Shown here in pieces: positions 54,658 through 62,545 of a stretch of 64,000 bases of DNA (position 1 is its first letter; the number at the start of each line of letters is the position of its first letter). The translations under genes were made by a program, and so were the position numbers. The DNA is from Pedococcus cremeus (lineage in GTDB: Bacteria; Actinomycetota; Actinomycetes; Actinomycetales; Dermatophilaceae), in assembly GCF_900111375.1 (NCBI RefSeq), contig NZ_FOHB01000002.1:459496-523495 (forward strand), given 5' to 3'. The notes below the pieces were generated by a model, which ran no database searches, was not told where the DNA came from, and was given only the letters and a program-made list of their open reading frames with translations.

Positions 54658-56211
54658 GTGATCGGCGCGGAGTTCACGGGGGTTCTCCACGCTGCCCAAC
54701 AGGGCAGGGTGAGTGCCTTCGAGCGCCTGTGGGCCGACGTCCACCCCGGTCTCATCCGGTACCTGCGGGTCGTGGCGGTCGCCGACGCCGACGACATCGC
54801 GTGCGAGAGCTGGGTCGACGTCGTGCGCCGGCTGCCCGCGTTCGACGGGGACGAGACCGCCTGGCGGGCGGAGGTGTTCACAGCCGCGCGGATGCACGCC
54901 GAGGACGAGAACCAGCGCCGGGTCTGGGACGCCATGGCCGAGGACGAGCAGGTCGCCGCGGTGCTCGCCGAACCGCTGCCGTTCGGCGACGAGCCGTTCG
55001 AGGGCGACGAGGTCGAGGGCGGGCCGGCGCAGGGACTGCGCCTGGCGCTCGAGGCCATCCGTGACCTGCCGCCCGAGCAGGGCGACGTGCTGATGTTGCG
55101 CCGGGTGGCCGAGCTGCCGGAGGCCGTCGTTGCCGACATCCTCGGCTCGGACCTTGCCACGGTGCACGCCCTGGAGCAGCAGGCCCTCGACCGCCTCGGC
55201 CTCGACGCCGAGCTCCTCGCCTGGGCCCTGGCCGCCGAGCCGCGCCCGGCCGAGCTCGCCGACGAGGACACCGTCGTGGGCTTCTTCCGGGCCATGGTGC
55301 CGGAGCAGCAGGCGACCGCCGGTGTGGCGGTCCTGACCAGGACACGGACGGGCGCCGGGACGGGGGCGCGCGCGGCCGCGGGCGCGGCCGGTGCCCGTGT
55401 CATCACCCTGCCACGGCCGACGTGGCGAGCCCGGGTCGGTGCGGTCGCAGCGGTCTCCGCCGGTGTGATCGGCCTCGGCGCCCTCAGCGCGGCCGCCTAC
55501 CAGGGGGCGCTGCCGGACCCGGTGCAGAACGTCATGCACGTCGTCATCGGGGCACCGGAGCCGACTCCCGGGGCTGGGAGCGGCAAGGCGGTGGCGCCGC
55601 ACCACAAGGCGAAGCCCAGCGGGCGAGCGACCGCCACAGCGGCGGGCGTCCCGGCACCGGCCAGCACCAGCCAGGCCGTGCCGACCCCGAGCCCCGCCGG
55701 CCTCGGCCTGTGCAGGGCCTGGGCTGCCCAGGTCGGGCGCCCGGGCGCTCAGGAGTCGTCCCCGGCGTTCCGCAGTCTGGCCGCGGCCGCCGGCGGACGC
55801 GACGCGGTGGCCCTCTACTGCGCTGTCAACGGTGTCCAGCTCCCGCCGCTTCCGCCGCCGCCGAGTGCCGCAGGCGGGCAACAGGCGAAAACGGCCACGC
55901 CTCCAGCGACGGCGCAGCCCACGGTCACCACCGCGGTGCCCTCGACCCACCAGCCCGAGAAGACCAAGACGCCGCCCGCGAGGCCGACGACCAAGACGCC
56001 GCCCGCGAGGCCGACGACCGCCACCGCCAACCCGAGCGCCACGACCACGACTCCGACCACGACGGCCGTGGTCCCGCCGACAGCGACCACCAACGGTGGG
56101 GGCGCCCCTGCCGGTGCGGGAGCGGGCGGAAACGGCAACGGCAGTGGCAAGGTGAACGGCGCCAAGGGCAGTGGCGCCGCCGCGGGTCAGGCCAAGAGCG
56201 ACAAGGACTGA
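54658..56211 (+). CDS. ECF-like sigma factor fused to a membrane helix and long external tail
   Basis: A 517-residue protein. The N-terminal part (about 1-70) resembles sigma region 2 (AFERLWADVHPGLIRYLRVV, DIACESWVDVVRRLP), and RDLPPEQGDVLMLRRVAELPEAVVADILG (about 140-170) is region 4. A membrane helix follows at about 259-281, then a proline/threonine-rich exterior with a Cys-bounded motif, Cys352 to Cys388 (LCRAWA ... FRSLAAAAGG ... YC), and tandem PARPTTKTP repeats. Fused C-terminal membrane parts usually act as built-in anti-sigma regions. Region 2 looks degenerate, so it may not bind DNA well. Start at GTG 54658 is favoured by GATACT 6 nt upstream; 54607 is an alternative. Confidence 0.78.
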   Translation: MIGAEFTGVLHAAQQGRVSAFERLWADVHPGLIRYLRVVAVADADDIACESWVDVVRRLPAFDGDETAWRAEVFTAARMHAEDENQRRVWDAMAEDEQVAAVLAEPLPFGDEPFEGDEVEGGPAQGLRLALEAIRDLPPEQGDVLMLRRVAELPEAVVADILGSDLATVHALEQQALDRLGLDAELLAWALAAEPRPAELADEDTVVGFFRAMVPEQQATAGVAVLTRTRTGAGTGARAAAGAAGARVITLPRPTWRARVGAVAAVSAGVIGLGALSAAAYQGALPDPVQNVMHVVIGAPEPTPGAGSGKAVAPHHKAKPSGRATATAAGVPAPASTSQAVPTPSPAGLGLCRAWAAQVGRPGAQESSPAFRSLAAAAGGRDAVALYCAVNGVQLPPLPPPPSAAGGQQAKTATPPATAQPTVTTAVPSTHQPEKTKTPPARPTTKTPPARPTTATANPSATTTTPTTTAVVPPTATTNGGGAPAGAGAGGNGNGSGKVNGAKGSGAAAGQAKSDKD

Positions 56212-56215
56212 CGCG

Positions 56216-56241
56216 CCTGGGCGGACGCGCGTCCGGCCAGG
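56216..56241. terminator. Hairpin between convergent sigma-like gene and kdd
   Basis: CCTGG-g-CGGAC (56216-56226) pairs with GTCCG-g-CCAGG (56231-56241), with a 4-nt loop and one G-G mismatch. Confidence 0.65.
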
Positions 56242-56246
56242 TACAG

Positions 56247-57329
56247 CTAGGCGGTGTGCTCCTCGAGGCGGCCCTCGAACAGCGCCCGCACGGCGGCGTT
56301 GCCGCGCAGGAGGTCCAGGGCGTAGTCGGCGTGGCCCGGCACGTAGCCGTTGCCCACCAGCATGCGCACGTCGGCGGCCAGGCCCTCGGCCCCCAGGGCC
56401 GCAGCGGCGAAGTTGGTGGCCATCGAGAAGAAGATCACCGTGCCGCCCTGGGCGGTCGACAGGATGGCGGGCTGCTCGCAGCCCGGCACGTCGACGCACA
56501 CCACCGTGACGTCGGCGGTTCCCCCGGCCGCGACGACGGCCTCGGACAGGCCGAGGGGGCTGCGGGCGTCGGCCACGACCACGGCGTCGGCGAGCCCGGT
56601 GCCCCCGAGGAGCGCAGCCTCACGCTCGTTGGGGACGACCGCGATCCGCCGACCGGCCCCCGCCGCACCAGCGGCGGCGAGTGACAGCGATCCGGACTTC
56701 CCGGCCCCGCCGAGCACGCACACGGAGGGAGCCTGCGCGCCCGGACGCGCGGCATACTCCTCCACCACCCGGGCCACCAGGGCCGGTGCGCCACAGACGT
56801 CCATGACCATGAGCGCCAGCTCGGGTGACAGGTCCTCCGGCAGCACGGCGGCGATCGAGCGGCCGAAGAGGATGGCGTGGCCCTGGGCCGGCACCCGCTC
56901 GGAGCGGCCGTCCCAGCGCTCCAGCCCGTCGGTGATGACCAGCGGCGTCAGGGAGAGCGAGACGAGGGTGGCCACGTGGTCGCCGGGCTGGAGCCCAAGG
57001 GTGCTCTGCGGGCCGACCTCCTCGACGGTGCCGATGAGCATCCCGCCGGAGCCGGTCACCGGGTTCTGCATCTTGCCCCGCTCGGCGACGATGTCGAGGA
57101 CCTCCTGGCGCAGCGCGTCGCCGTCGAGGACGCCGTCGGTGCCCGTGTGCTTCTCCGCGAGCTGGCGGTAGGAGGCGGCGTCGAGGTTGAGGGTCTCGAT
57201 GCGCACGCGCACCTCGTCGGGCCAGATCTCAGGGCGGGCGTCGAGGCGGCGCGCGGCCTGGGGCAACGCCGCGCCGGCCGGGTCGAGGACACGGTGGAGA
57301 CCGACGGGCGAGGACGGGGTGTTCGACAC
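56247..57329 (-). CDS. kdd: L-erythro-3,5-diaminohexanoate dehydrogenase
   Basis: A 360-residue NAD(P)-dependent dehydrogenase of the lysine fermentation route, converting 3,5-diaminohexanoate to 5-amino-3-oxohexanoate. GLHRVLDPAGAALPQAARRLD, LNLDAASYRQLAEKHTG and GSGGMLIGTVEEVG match Kdd proteins; the nucleotide-binding region has VLGGAGKSGSLSLAAA. Start GTG at 57329 is set by GGGAG upstream; the 28-residue upstream extension would run through the divergent promoter. It faces kamA across 86 bp, so the two are likely controlled together. Confidence 0.92.
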   Translation of the reverse strand: MSNTPSSPVGLHRVLDPAGAALPQAARRLDARPEIWPDEVRVRIETLNLDAASYRQLAEKHTGTDGVLDGDALRQEVLDIVAERGKMQNPVTGSGGMLIGTVEEVGPQSTLGLQPGDHVATLVSLSLTPLVITDGLERWDGRSERVPAQGHAILFGRSIAAVLPEDLSPELALMVMDVCGAPALVARVVEEYAARPGAQAPSVCVLGGAGKSGSLSLAAAGAAGAGRRIAVVPNEREAALLGGTGLADAVVVADARSPLGLSEAVVAAGGTADVTVVCVDVPGCEQPAILSTAQGGTVIFFSMATNFAAAALGAEGLAADVRMLVGNGYVPGHADYALDLLRGNAAVRALFEGRLEEHTA

Positions 57330-57415
57330 AGAATCTCCCTCAGATACGCGACAAGACAAGAAATGTTGCGGCCAGATGTGGGATTGGACGCCATCTCTTG
57401 CGTATCCTGCCACCC
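57330..57415. promoter_or_regulatory. Divergent kdd/kamA promoter with a shared inverted element
   Basis: GATACGC (57343-57349) and its complement GCGTATC (57400-57406) are mirror-placed. On each strand TCTTG-like bases precede GCGTATC. The forward copy forms the kamA -10 TATCCT (57403-57408), 7 nt from its ATG. The symmetry suggests one regulator or matched promoters. Confidence 0.6.
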
Positions 57416-58876
57416 ATGAGCACGCAGATCGAGCAGCCCTACGTCTACCGTCGCCGCGAGCTGGTGGAGCCCGACTGGACCCGCTTCCCCGGTTGGCGCG
57501 ACGTCACCGCCGAGGACTGGGCCAGCGCGCAGTGGCAGCGGGCCCACTGCGTCAAGAACACCAAGCAGCTCCGCGAGCTCATGGGTGACCTGCTGACCGA
57601 GTCGTTCTACGCCGACCTCGACCGCGACCAGGCCGAGCGGGCCACGATGTCGATGCTCGTGCCGCCGCAGATGCTCAACACCATGGTCAGCGAGGTGACC
57701 TGGACCGACGGGCGCATGCCCGCCGCCGGCACCGAGTTCACCCGCGCCTTCTACGCCGACCCGGTGCGCCGCTACATGCTCCCGGTCTTCTCTGACCGGC
57801 GCACCGACTGGCCGTCGCACCCGCACTCCGCCCGCGACAGCCTCCACGAGCACGACATGTGGGTCGCCGAGGGCCTGACCCACCGTTACCCCACCAAGGT
57901 GCTGGCGGAGATGCTGCCGACCTGCCCGCAGTACTGCGGCCACTGCACCCGCATGGACCTCGTGGGCAACTCCACCCCCCAGGTGGCCAAGCTCAAGCTC
58001 GCCGGCAAGCCCGTGGACCGGTATGCCGCGATGCTCGCCTACCTGTCGAGCACGCCGAGCGTCCGCGACGTCGTCGTCTCCGGTGGCGACGTGGCCAACA
58101 TGCCGTGGAAGAACCTCGAGGCCTTCCTCGACCGGCTCCTCGAGGTCGACAACATCCGGGACATCCGGCTCGCCACCAAGGCGCTGATGGGCCTGCCGCA
58201 GCACTGGACCCAGGACGACGTCGTCGAGGGTGTCGGCCGGGTGGCCCGCAAGGCCCGCGAGCGCGGCGTCTCGCTCGCGATCCACACCCACGTCAACTCC
58301 GCGCAGTCCGTCACCCCCTCGGTGGCCAGGGCAGCCAAGGCGATGCTCGAGGCCGGCGTGCGCGACGTGCGCAACCAGGGTGTGCTCATGCGCGGCGTCA
58401 ACGACACCACCGAGCAGCTGCTCGACCTGTGCTTCGCCCTCCAGGACGACGCCATGGTGACGCCCTACTACTTCTACATGTGCGACATGATCCCGTTCAG
58501 CGAGCACTGGCGGCTCTCGCTCGCCGAGGCGCAGCACCTGCAGCACTCGATGATGGGTTACCTGCCGGGCTTCGCCACGCCGCGCATCGTCTGCGACGTG
58601 CCGTTCGTCGGGAAGCGCTGGGTCCACCAGGTCGAGTCCTACGACACCGAGCGCGGCATGTCCTTCTGGCGCAAGAACTACCGCACCTCCATCGAGGCCG
58701 CCGACACCGACGCCCTCTCGCGCGACTACGTCTACTACGACCCGATCTACACGCTCCCCGAGTCGGGCCAGCAGTGGTGGCGGGAGCAGGGCGACCAGGT
58801 CGAGGCACACGAGCTCGCAATGCAGCAGGCCCAGGCGAGCCGGGCCGCCGCGGAGCGTGACGCCGCGCTGGTCTGA
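57416..58876 (+). CDS. kamA: Lysine 2,3-aminomutase
   Basis: A 486-residue radical SAM and PLP enzyme that turns L-lysine into beta-lysine. The cluster motif CxxxCxxC is Cys170, Cys174 and Cys177 (CPQYCGHC). Other matches are VVVSGGDVANMPWKNLEAFLDRL, NDTTEQLLDL and PYYFYMCDMIP. It is longer than EpmB-type paralogues and its context is the lysine pathway, so catabolism rather than EF-P modification is likely. The leaderless start is supported by TATCCT 7 nt before the ATG. A perfect hairpin follows. Iron-sulfur radical enzymes are oxygen-sensitive, suggesting use under low oxygen. Confidence 0.95.
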   Translation: MSTQIEQPYVYRRRELVEPDWTRFPGWRDVTAEDWASAQWQRAHCVKNTKQLRELMGDLLTESFYADLDRDQAERATMSMLVPPQMLNTMVSEVTWTDGRMPAAGTEFTRAFYADPVRRYMLPVFSDRRTDWPSHPHSARDSLHEHDMWVAEGLTHRYPTKVLAEMLPTCPQYCGHCTRMDLVGNSTPQVAKLKLAGKPVDRYAAMLAYLSSTPSVRDVVVSGGDVANMPWKNLEAFLDRLLEVDNIRDIRLATKALMGLPQHWTQDDVVEGVGRVARKARERGVSLAIHTHVNSAQSVTPSVARAAKAMLEAGVRDVRNQGVLMRGVNDTTEQLLDLCFALQDDAMVTPYYFYMCDMIPFSEHWRLSLAEAQHLQHSMMGYLPGFATPRIVCDVPFVGKRWVHQVESYDTERGMSFWRKNYRTSIEAADTDALSRDYVYYDPIYTLPESGQQWWREQGDQVEAHELAMQQAQASRAAAERDAALV

Positions 58877-58886
58877 CCCTCTTGCG

Positions 58887-58929
58887 GACGAACGCGCCAC
58901 TCCCCCTCGTGGGGTGTGGCGCGTTCGTC
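58887..58929 (+). terminator. Long hairpin after kamA
   Basis: Arms 58887-58905 and 58911-58929 pair over 19 bp with one mismatch around a 5-nt loop. A GTATGCC heptamer follows at 58941. Confidence 0.85.
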
Positions 58930-58976
58930 ATGAGATGCCGGTATGCCGCGTGCGCTGGGTTCGCTAGGTTGCTCCC

Positions 58977-59561
58977 GTGACTGTCATCGCCCTCCCCCGC
59001 AAGCGCGTTCTCGCCGACGTCATCCCCGGCGGGCTCGCCCGTGACGCCCTCCTCGTCGCCAGCGGCGCCGCCTTCGTCGGCCTGCTGGCCCAGTTCAGCA
59101 TCCCGCTGCCGGGCACGCCCGTGCCGCTGACCCTCGGCACCTTCGCGGTGCTGCTCACCGGTGCGGCTCTCGGCCCGGTGCGTGGCCTGCTGAGCATCGG
59201 CATCTACATGGCTGCCGGCATGGCCGGGGTCCCGTGGTTCGCCGGCCAGGCGAGCGGCTGGGGTTTCCCGTCCTTCGGCTACATCATCGGCTTCGTGCTC
59301 GCCGGGGCCCTGGTGGGCTGGCTGGCCTCGCGCGGCGGCGACCGCACCCCGGCGCGCACCGCAGGCACCATGGTGCTCGGCAACGTCGTCATCTACGCCC
59401 TCGGCCTGCCCTACCTGATGGCTGCCACCGGCATGGACCTCTCGGCCGGCCTCGCGGCTGGTGTGACGCCGTTCCTCATCGGTGACGGCATCAAGATCCT
59501 CCTCGCCGCCGGCCTGCTGCCCGGCGCCTGGAAGGTCGTCCAGCACGTCGAGTCCCGCTGA
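58977..59561 (+). CDS. bioY: BioY biotin transporter S component
   Basis: A 194-residue membrane protein with about six helices. IPLPGTPVPLTLGTFAVLLTGAALGP and AGMAGVPWFAG with GYIIGFVLAGALVGWLA are BioY hallmarks. It binds biotin and works alone or with an ECF energy module (ecfAT or bioMN), which is not in the window. The -10 box TAGGTT (58965-58970) is 6 nt before the GTG, so the message is leaderless. No biotin riboswitch or BirA site was evident, but the 100-bp upstream gap is short. Confidence 0.94.
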   Translation: MTVIALPRKRVLADVIPGGLARDALLVASGAAFVGLLAQFSIPLPGTPVPLTLGTFAVLLTGAALGPVRGLLSIGIYMAAGMAGVPWFAGQASGWGFPSFGYIIGFVLAGALVGWLASRGGDRTPARTAGTMVLGNVVIYALGLPYLMAATGMDLSAGLAAGVTPFLIGDGIKILLAAGLLPGAWKVVQHVESR

Positions 59562-59617
59562 GCGCGCACCCCGCTCGGTGACCGGCGCTCCCGGCTGAGC
59601 ACGCGGCATACCGGCTC

Positions 59618-60109
59618 ATGGCCCGTCGCAAGGAGGCGTCCGCGGGGACGCCGGCCACCACCGCGCTGACGCGCGCGGGCGTCGACTTCGCCGTCCATCC
59701 CTACGAGCACGACCCCGCTGCACCCTCCTACGGGCTGGAGGCCGCCGAGGCCCTCGGCGTCCCGGCCGAGCAGGTCTTCAAGACCCTGCTCATCGAGGGT
59801 GAGCGGGGTCTTGCCGTCGGGGTCGTGCCGGTGAGCCGCACCCTCGACCTCAAGGCGGTGGCCGCCGCGCTGGGCGTCAAGAAGGTGGCCATGGCGCAGC
59901 CTGCGGCAGCCGAGCGGACCACGGGGTACGTCGTGGGAGGCATCTCGCCCGTGGGCCAGAAGAAGGCCCTGCCGACGGTCGTGGACGAATCGGCGCTGGG
60001 GTTCGAACGGGTCTATGTCAGCGGCGGCCGGCGCGGGCTCGACCTGTCGCTCTCCCCCACCGACCTGGTGCGCGTGACGGGCGCGACCTGCGCGTCGATC
60101 GCACGCTGA
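59618..60109 (+). CDS. ybaK: YbaK/EbsC family aminoacyl-tRNA deacylase
   Basis: A 163-residue protein of the YbaK fold. TALTRAGVDFAVHPYEHDP, AEQVFKTLLIEGERGLAVGVVPVSRTLDLKAVAAALGVKKVAMA and GYVVGGISPVGQKKALPTVVDESAL are nearly the family consensus, with the catalytic Lys in VFKTL. It clears Cys-tRNA(Pro) made by mischarging. It stands 56 bp after bioY, and is convergent with the Lrp gene, 25 bp apart. Confidence 0.92.
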   Translation: MARRKEASAGTPATTALTRAGVDFAVHPYEHDPAAPSYGLEAAEALGVPAEQVFKTLLIEGERGLAVGVVPVSRTLDLKAVAAALGVKKVAMAQPAAAERTTGYVVGGISPVGQKKALPTVVDESALGFERVYVSGGRRGLDLSLSPTDLVRVTGATCASIAR

Positions 60110-60134
60110 CCGCTTCCCGGCGCCGGCCGTCCCC

Positions 60135-60557
60135 CTACTCCCAGGGGGTTGAGAGCACCACGGTGGTGCGGGTCGCGACGTTCGCGGTGGCCCGCACCCG
60201 TGCGAGGAGGTCCTCGAGGTCGTGCGGGGTGCGCACCCGGGCCTTGAGGATGTAGTTCTCGTCGCCCGCCACGGAGTGGCACGCCTCGAGCTCGGTGAGG
60301 TCGTGCAGCCGCTCCGGGATGTCATCCGGCGCGGCGGGGTCCAGCGGCGTGATCGAGATGAACGCGGTCAGGGGAAGGTCGAGCGCGGCGTGGTCGACGA
60401 GCGCGGCGTAGCCCTTGATGACACCGCGCTCCTCCAGTCGGCGCACACGCTGGTGCACGGCCGAGGTCGACATGCCCATGGCCTTGCCGAGGTCGGTGTA
60501 GCTCATCCGCCCGTCCTCGCGGAGGAGCTCGACGATGCGGCGGTCCTGGTCTTCCAC
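60135..60557 (-). CDS. Lrp/AsnC family transcriptional regulator
   Basis: A 140-residue feast/famine regulator: an N-terminal helix-turn-helix (about 5-60; ELLREDGRMSYTDLGKAMGMSTSAVHQRVRRLEERGVIKGY) and a C-terminal RAM domain (about 65-140; LTAFISITPLD, EACHSVAGDENYILKARVRT) that binds amino acids and drives oligomers. The start is GTG at 60557, with TAGGGT (60564-60569, reverse) 6 nt upstream. No amino-acid gene is divergent from it, so its target is not given by context; lysine or glycine genes nearby are possible targets. Confidence 0.92.
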   Translation of the reverse strand: MEDQDRRIVELLREDGRMSYTDLGKAMGMSTSAVHQRVRRLEERGVIKGYAALVDHAALDLPLTAFISITPLDPAAPDDIPERLHDLTELEACHSVAGDENYILKARVRTPHDLEDLLARVRATANVATRTTVVLSTPWE

Positions 60558-60601
60558 GCCCACACCCTACTGAGGGGCGGGCTGCTGCGGTGGGACGTGC
60601 T

Positions 60602-60633
60602 GGCGGGCCCACCCCCGCTGGAGTGAGCCCGCC
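60602..60633 (-). terminator. Hairpin after the His-rich secreted protein gene
   Basis: GGCGGGC (60602-60608) pairs with GCCCGCC (60627-60633), loop 18 nt. Modest stability. Confidence 0.45.
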
Positions 60634-60670
60634 CGTCCGGTCGCGTGCCGGAGGCGCTGCATCAGCACGC

Positions 60671-61234
60671 TCAGCGCGTGGCGCTGTCGTAGTGGCCGTC
60701 GTGGTTGTTGCCGTCGTGGCGGCTGGCCCTCTTCGCCTGGTAGTAGAAGTTGGCGGTGGCGGTGTCGTACTTCTTCACCTTCACCCAGATGCTGCGGTCG
60801 CTCTTGAGCCAGGTGTTGTCCGGCCGGATGACCACGGAGACCTTCGCCCAGCCCTTGTTGACGCGGACGCTCTCGCAGTCGCTCTTGCCCGTGAGGGTGA
60901 CCCAGTAGCCGGTGCCTCGGCTGTCGCGGACCAGGTAGCGGCCCTCGTAGCGGTTGTGGTCCTGGTTGTCGTGTCCGTACCGGTAACGGCTGTCGATCGT
61001 GCTGTTGGAGTCGCCGTAGCCTCCCGTGTGGTTGTCCCCCGTCATGTCGTTGCGGTCGTGCCCGGGGTACCGGTGGTCGTCCTTCACGGTCTGGCAGACC
61101 ATCAGCCAGCCCTTGCCCCAGTCCCGGTGGTCACGGTGGTCGCTCTGGTGCGCGCTGGCCGACATCGCGCCTCCGACCAGAAGTCCCGCGCTGCTCACAG
61201 CGGCGAGCAGCGTCCGGTTCATTGCATGTCCCAT
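60671..61234 (-). CDS. Secreted His/Asp-rich protein of unknown function
   Basis: A 187-residue exported protein. The signal peptide (hydrophobic core LLAAVSSAGLLVGGAMS) ends near SASA-H. The mature part starts HQSDHRDHRDW, has a second His/Asp/Asn-rich stretch (DDHRYPGHDRND, HDNQDHNRY) and ends HDGNNHDGHYD. A middle segment with two Cys (LMVCQTV, KSDCESV) and GWAKVSVVIRPDNTW is probably a small beta domain with one disulfide. His/Asp clustering suggests metal binding (Zn, Cu or Ni), but no family is recognised. AAAGGG 8 nt before the ATG supports the start; ATG 12 nt later is possible. Codon use has more A/T than its neighbours, hinting at later acquisition. Confidence 0.75.
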   Translation of the reverse strand: MGHAMNRTLLAAVSSAGLLVGGAMSASAHQSDHRDHRDWGKGWLMVCQTVKDDHRYPGHDRNDMTGDNHTGGYGDSNSTIDSRYRYGHDNQDHNRYEGRYLVRDSRGTGYWVTLTGKSDCESVRVNKGWAKVSVVIRPDNTWLKSDRSIWVKVKKYDTATANFYYQAKRASRHDGNNHDGHYDSATR

Positions 61235-61580
61235 GGTGGTGCCCTTTCTCGAGACAACACTCCCTGCAACCCCTGCACCACTTCAGGTTTGAGCTGGTCG
61301 ATGCCCGGTGGATCGCCCTGGCGTCCTAGTCGTTGGTTGCTGGGCACCAAGGCGCCTGAGCCCCCGCAGCAGGCGCAAGCAGCGCGGGAGTCCTCCGCTG
61401 CGGGTTCGCGGCTACGGGCCCTGCACGAAGGCACCCCGGCACATCACATGAGCCCGTGCTGCCGGAGCGGGGCACCCCGGCGTGGACCAGTCGCCCATAG
61501 GGCCCAGGAATGGTGGGCAGCGTCATCGACCCCCTTCCTCTCTGCGGCATTCGGCTCAGGGCCGCGGCTAGGGTTGGGCC
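61235..61580. other. 346-bp gap with no recognised feature
   Basis: I see the leaderless -10 TAGGGT (61569-61574) of the exonuclease gene at its right end. The rest has no gene-like frame, no clear riboswitch and no sizeable dyad; GGCACCCCGGC occurs twice near 61431 and 61469. Confidence 0.5.
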
Positions 61581-62519
61581 ATGAACGACGCGCGGCCGCC
61601 GAAGCTCCTCCTGCTCGACTCCGCGAGCCTGTACTTCCGGGCCTTCTACGGCGTCCCCGACCAGCGCAAGGACCCGGCCGAGCCCCCGACCAACGCCGTG
61701 CGCGGGTTCCTCGACATGGTCGCCTCGCTGGTGACCAGCTTCCAGCCGACCCAGCTCGTCGCCTGCTGGGACAACGACTGGCGACCGAAGTTCCGGGTCG
61801 ACGCCATCCCGACCTACAAGACGCACCGCCTCGCCGACGGCTCACTCGAGGAGGAGCAGGTGCCTGACGACCTGTCCCCCCAGGTGCCGGTCATCCGCGA
61901 CGCTCTTGCCGCCCTCGGCATCGCCCGGGTCGGCGCCGACGGCTACGAGGCCGACGACGTCATCGGAACCCTCGTCCACCAGCACCGCGGTGGCATGCCC
62001 GTCGACGTCGTCACCGGCGACCGCGACCTGTTCCAGCTCGTCGACGATGCTCACGGCATCAGGGTCGTCTACACCGCCCGCGGCGGGGTCCGGGACCCCG
62101 ACCTGGTCGACCAGGCGTTCCTGGCCGCGAAGTATGCCGTCCCGACCGGAAGTGCCTACGCCGACATGTCGGTGCTGCGCGGCGACACCAGCGACGGCCT
62201 GCCCGGTGTCGCCGGCATCGGGGAGAAGACCGCTGCCAAGCTCATCGAGCGCTACGGCGACCTGCCGACCCTGCTCACCGCCATCGCCGAGGGCGACCCC
62301 GCCCTCAAGGGCGCCCAGCGGACCCGGCTCGAGGCTGCCCTCTCCTACCTCGAGGTGGCGCCTGCCGTCGTGCGCGTCGCCCACGACGCGCCTGTTGCCG
62401 AGCACGACGGTGCCCTCCCGACGGCGGTCGCCGACGTGGACCTGCTCGGCCGGCTCGCCGACGACTACGGGCTCACCAACTCGTTCAAGCGCGTCCTGGC
62501 GGCGTTGGACATCATCTGA
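61581..62519 (+). CDS. Stand-alone 5'-3' exonuclease (PolA N-terminal domain-like)
   Basis: A 312-residue FEN-type nuclease like the N-terminal domain of DNA polymerase I. Metal-binding acidic residues lie in LLLDSASLYFRAFYG, GYEADDVIGTLV, VVTGDRDLFQLVD and VLRGDTSDGLPGVAGIGEKTAAKLI (helix-hairpin-helix), in family order. No polymerase domain follows. Such solo proteins assist RNA primer removal and flap cutting and can back up PolA. The -10 box TAGGGT is 6 nt before the ATG. It is convergent with the hydrolase gene. Confidence 0.9.
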   Translation: MNDARPPKLLLLDSASLYFRAFYGVPDQRKDPAEPPTNAVRGFLDMVASLVTSFQPTQLVACWDNDWRPKFRVDAIPTYKTHRLADGSLEEEQVPDDLSPQVPVIRDALAALGIARVGADGYEADDVIGTLVHQHRGGMPVDVVTGDRDLFQLVDDAHGIRVVYTARGGVRDPDLVDQAFLAAKYAVPTGSAYADMSVLRGDTSDGLPGVAGIGEKTAAKLIERYGDLPTLLTAIAEGDPALKGAQRTRLEAALSYLEVAPAVVRVAHDAPVAEHDGALPTAVADVDLLGRLADDYGLTNSFKRVLAALDII

Positions 62520-62545
62520 GCTGGGCTCTCCCTGATCGGCGTGAC

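Noticed and set aside
60003..60020. tRNA T-loop-like GGTTCGAAC
   Set aside because: It is inside the ybaK frame, with no acceptor stem or cloverleaf around it; no tRNA was found elsewhere either.
61235..61580. c-di-AMP (ydaO) or other riboswitch upstream of the secreted His-rich protein
   Set aside because: The conserved blocks of the ydaO consensus were not found in order on either strand.
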